A DNA stretch of 64,000 nucleotides from Arcticibacter sp045629565. Its GTDB lineage: Bacteria > Bacteroidota > Bacteroidia > Sphingobacteriales > Sphingobacteriaceae. Positions 63,201 to 64,000 of the stretch are shown here, piece after piece. A program made the translations under genes and the position numbers. The notes under the pieces were generated by a model. The model was not told the DNA's origin. It was given only the letters and a program-made list of their open reading frames with translations, and made no database searches. Each line of letters begins with the position of its first letter. Positions within the stretch are counted from its first letter, which is position 1. The stretch covers positions 1 to 64,000 of the forward strand of contig NZ_JAZQRL010000091.1 in the NCBI RefSeq assembly GCF_045629565.1. Direction: 5' to 3'.

Positions 63201-63351
63201 GTTTGGCATGAGCACACTTCGGTTCTTCGTGAACGCAGTTAATCTGGTAACCTGGGATCACATCAAGATTATAGATCCGGAATCAAACGATGGTACCGGG
63301 GGATATCCGTTGCAAAGATCATTTAATGGTGGCTTTCAGGTCAATTTTTAA
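60247..63351 (+). CDS. SusC/RagA-family TonB-linked outer-membrane transporter
   Basis: A 1034-residue receptor. A signal peptide (to about residue 20), then a carboxypeptidase-regulatory-like domain (VLVTGRVVDERDLPLPGVSV, about 51-70) and the plug start LDEVTIVGYGTQKKVSVTA (about 127-145), then the barrel. It starts just after the TGCG motif cluster and is followed 18 bp later by a SusD gene. It should import a sugar oligomer; the DeoR regulator suggests a phosphorylated sugar signal, but no enzyme gene is in view to name the glycan. Confidence 0.95.
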   Translation: MYKILQFLLILLLVVAEARAGKTHLRPEFAARGASITGEGVQVSSHYQQVLVTGRVVDERDLPLPGVSVRIKGTSRGSVTNADGKFSIEAKPADSLQFSFVGYKVQTVGVGARRILSIKLLPDLGVLDEVTIVGYGTQKKVSVTASLSSVSVKEMQRVSTPSISNAIAGKLPGIITRQSSGEPGYDAAQVYIRGLSTFANNGPLVLIDGVERDMNQINAQEIENFTILKDASATAVYGVRGANGVILINTKRGELGKPQVTFRSEAAGLTAMRLPEYINGAEYASLMNEALSYANQAPRWSDEEIQKFADGTDPYLYPSSDWTKAVLKKDTWQTIQNLSVTGGSDVIKYYTNVGFTLQDGIYKQDPANKFNTNANIKRYNFRSNVDINLSKSLTMQLGLGGIIQNGNYPGFSAPDIFNSLKVISPIAYPITNPDGTPGGAQTFIGWNPWGRVSQSGYSTQDRSTLQGTFAANWDLSSFTTKGLSLRGLFSYDRYAQTNNVRIKEFEVKRYLGTNPETGEDMYSASFREEKPLSYGIQNGGNRAIYTELQLNYDRVFNRHAVTSMLLFNERDYVDLTAGESVLNIPYRRRGLAGRATYSYDNRYLLEANFGYNGSENFPKGKKYGFFPSLSAGWVISNEKFWDIPVVSNFKIRASRGKVGNDQIGRRFLYMSTIRTNGQSYLFGPGQELMYGMEENAIGNPDVTWETAMKNNIGLDLGLFSDKVTLQIDAFNEHRKNILLQRQTVPAVAGFFPWSIPFGNLGQVKNKGIDGLLEIRNTTSKGLFYSFRGNFTFAKNKVIENDEPVQRFPYLTGKGLPLGQSFAFVADGFFQSQEEIAMSPRQVFSNVRVGDVKYKDINGDGLVDAYDQIPVGNPRLPQMTFGFGTTFAFKNLDVSVYFTGAAKTSIFLSGLSMWPFYEGLGVNNVLNEYYDNRWTPDNPNALYPAIDVGNNPNNFLNSTLWMRNGNYLRLRNAELGYTFPQKLSRKFGMSTLRFFVNAVNLVTWDHIKIIDPESNDGTGGYPLQRSFNGGFQVNF

Positions 63352-63369
63352 ATCAATAGTCGTATTAAC

Positions 63370-64000
63370 ATGAAGAAATATATCAAATATATAGCCTCAG
63401 GCATCTTGATGCTCCAATTAGTAGCAGCCTCATCGTGTCGTAAAGATTTCCTGGATAAAAGCCCTGAAGAAGATATCGCCATTGAAGATGCTTTTCTGCA
63501 ACGCCGGTATGCGGAGGCGTTTTTGGTAGACATATATGCGGGCTTACCGAATGAGATCTATTTCACGGATATGTCCGACATTAATCCCTTTATTGTGGCA
63601 TCTGATGAGATGAATATCCCTTGGCCGGAGAAGTTTCCCAAGATGATGAATAAAGGGTCATGGAATGCGTTTAACGTAGCCGGCCAGATCTATAAGAACA
63701 TGTACGAAGGGATCAGAAAAGCGAATATCTTTCTGAAGTACATTCCTCTTACACCCATTTCAGCTGAGTTTACTGAGGCAACCAAGCAGCGATGGATTGG
63801 TGAGGCGACTTTTCTCAGAGCCTTTTATCACTTTCAACTGATGCGTATTTACGGCCCTGTTGCGATCATGGATTATCCGGCAGGGGTGGCGGATGACTTC
63901 ACTGCGATCAGGCGGAAACCACTGGAGGAATGTGTTGCCTTCGTTGTTGGCGAATGCGACAGGTCAATTGCCATGCTGCCCATGCACGTGGTCGAAAACA
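63370..64000 (+). CDS. SusD/RagB-family lipoprotein, cut by window end
   Basis: A frame of 210 codons that runs off the window. The start MKKYIKYIASGILMLQLVAA leads to the lipobox ASSC with Cys23, followed by RKDFLDKSPEEDIAIEDAFL, then QIYKNMYEGIRKANIFLKYI and RWIGEATFLRAFYHFQLMRI, all typical of the N-terminal half of RagB/SusD. It is the partner of the SusC 18 bp upstream. Confidence 0.93.
   Translation, partial: MKKYIKYIASGILMLQLVAASSCRKDFLDKSPEEDIAIEDAFLQRRYAEAFLVDIYAGLPNEIYFTDMSDINPFIVASDEMNIPWPEKFPKMMNKGSWNAFNVAGQIYKNMYEGIRKANIFLKYIPLTPISAEFTEATKQRWIGEATFLRAFYHFQLMRIYGPVAIMDYPAGVADDFTAIRRKPLEECVAFVVGECDRSIAMLPMHVVEN

Noticed and set aside
1..64000. Search for tRNA, rRNA, CRISPR arrays, transposases, integrases and phage genes
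   Set aside because: None recognised by eye; a small RNA gene could still be missed without a covariance search.

Overview
The window looks like the chromosome of a Bacteroidota species, most likely of the Sphingobacteriaceae (Pedobacter-like). Evidence: two SusC/SusD outer-membrane pairs, many DUF families typical of that phylum (DUF1080, DUF1593, DUF4957-like, DUF2200), start codons without Shine-Dalgarno sequences, and several upstream matches to the Bacteroidota -7 promoter box TAnnTTTG. No rRNA, tRNA, CRISPR array, complete insertion sequence or prophage was seen. The genus is an inference.

Layout. (1) 1-9.1 kb, minus strand: a nitrate assimilation island with a NarK transporter, a large nitrate reductase that carries its own FAD/NAD(P)H reductase and [2Fe-2S] domain, a ferredoxin-like/rubredoxin protein, and the cofactor genes moeA and moaCB. 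A 640-bp spacer between narK and moeA holds dyads and a short repeat element. (2) 9.4-11.5 kb: an acidic disordered protein, a WYL-domain repressor and a DinB/YfiT-type protein. (3) 11.6-19.2 kb: a two-component system followed by a TolC/adaptor/RND heavy-metal efflux pump; four 11-bp direct repeats sit in front of the pump promoter. (4) 19.4-24.2 kb: small stress and membrane proteins. (5) 24.4-42.1 kb: a pectin/sulfated glycan locus (sulfatase, PL10 pectate lyase, DUF1593, DUF1080, SusC, SusD, surface lipoprotein), interrupted by about 5 kb of unrelated genes and possible intron remains. (6) 42.2-46.3 kb: a dinB-dnaE2 translesion synthesis cassette with a palindrome over its promoter. (7) 46.5-50.1 kb: a CGNR regulator with an MFS pump, plus small enzymes. 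(8) 50.2-53.4 kb: a stress module of Hsp20, a receiver-CRP fusion regulator, a UspA-like protein and a helical protein. (9) 53.8-59.2 kb: oxidoreductases, a cupin, a broken VOC gene, an RhlE helicase and a DoxX protein. (10) 59.3-64 kb: a DeoR regulator next to a second SusC/SusD pair; the SusD is cut by the window end.

The most interesting signals are regulatory. Two near-identical dyads (CTGA-N6-TCAG) lie at almost the same distance upstream of -7-like boxes for hsp20 and for the helical-protein/usp operon, on either side of the gene for a receiver-CRP fusion whose recognition helix keeps the Glu and Arg that read TGA. This suggests a compact self-contained stress regulon. Other strong signals are the 4 x 11-bp TTTAAT array before the RND pump, the dyad over the dinB promoter, and several promoters so close to their ATG that the transcripts should be nearly leaderless.
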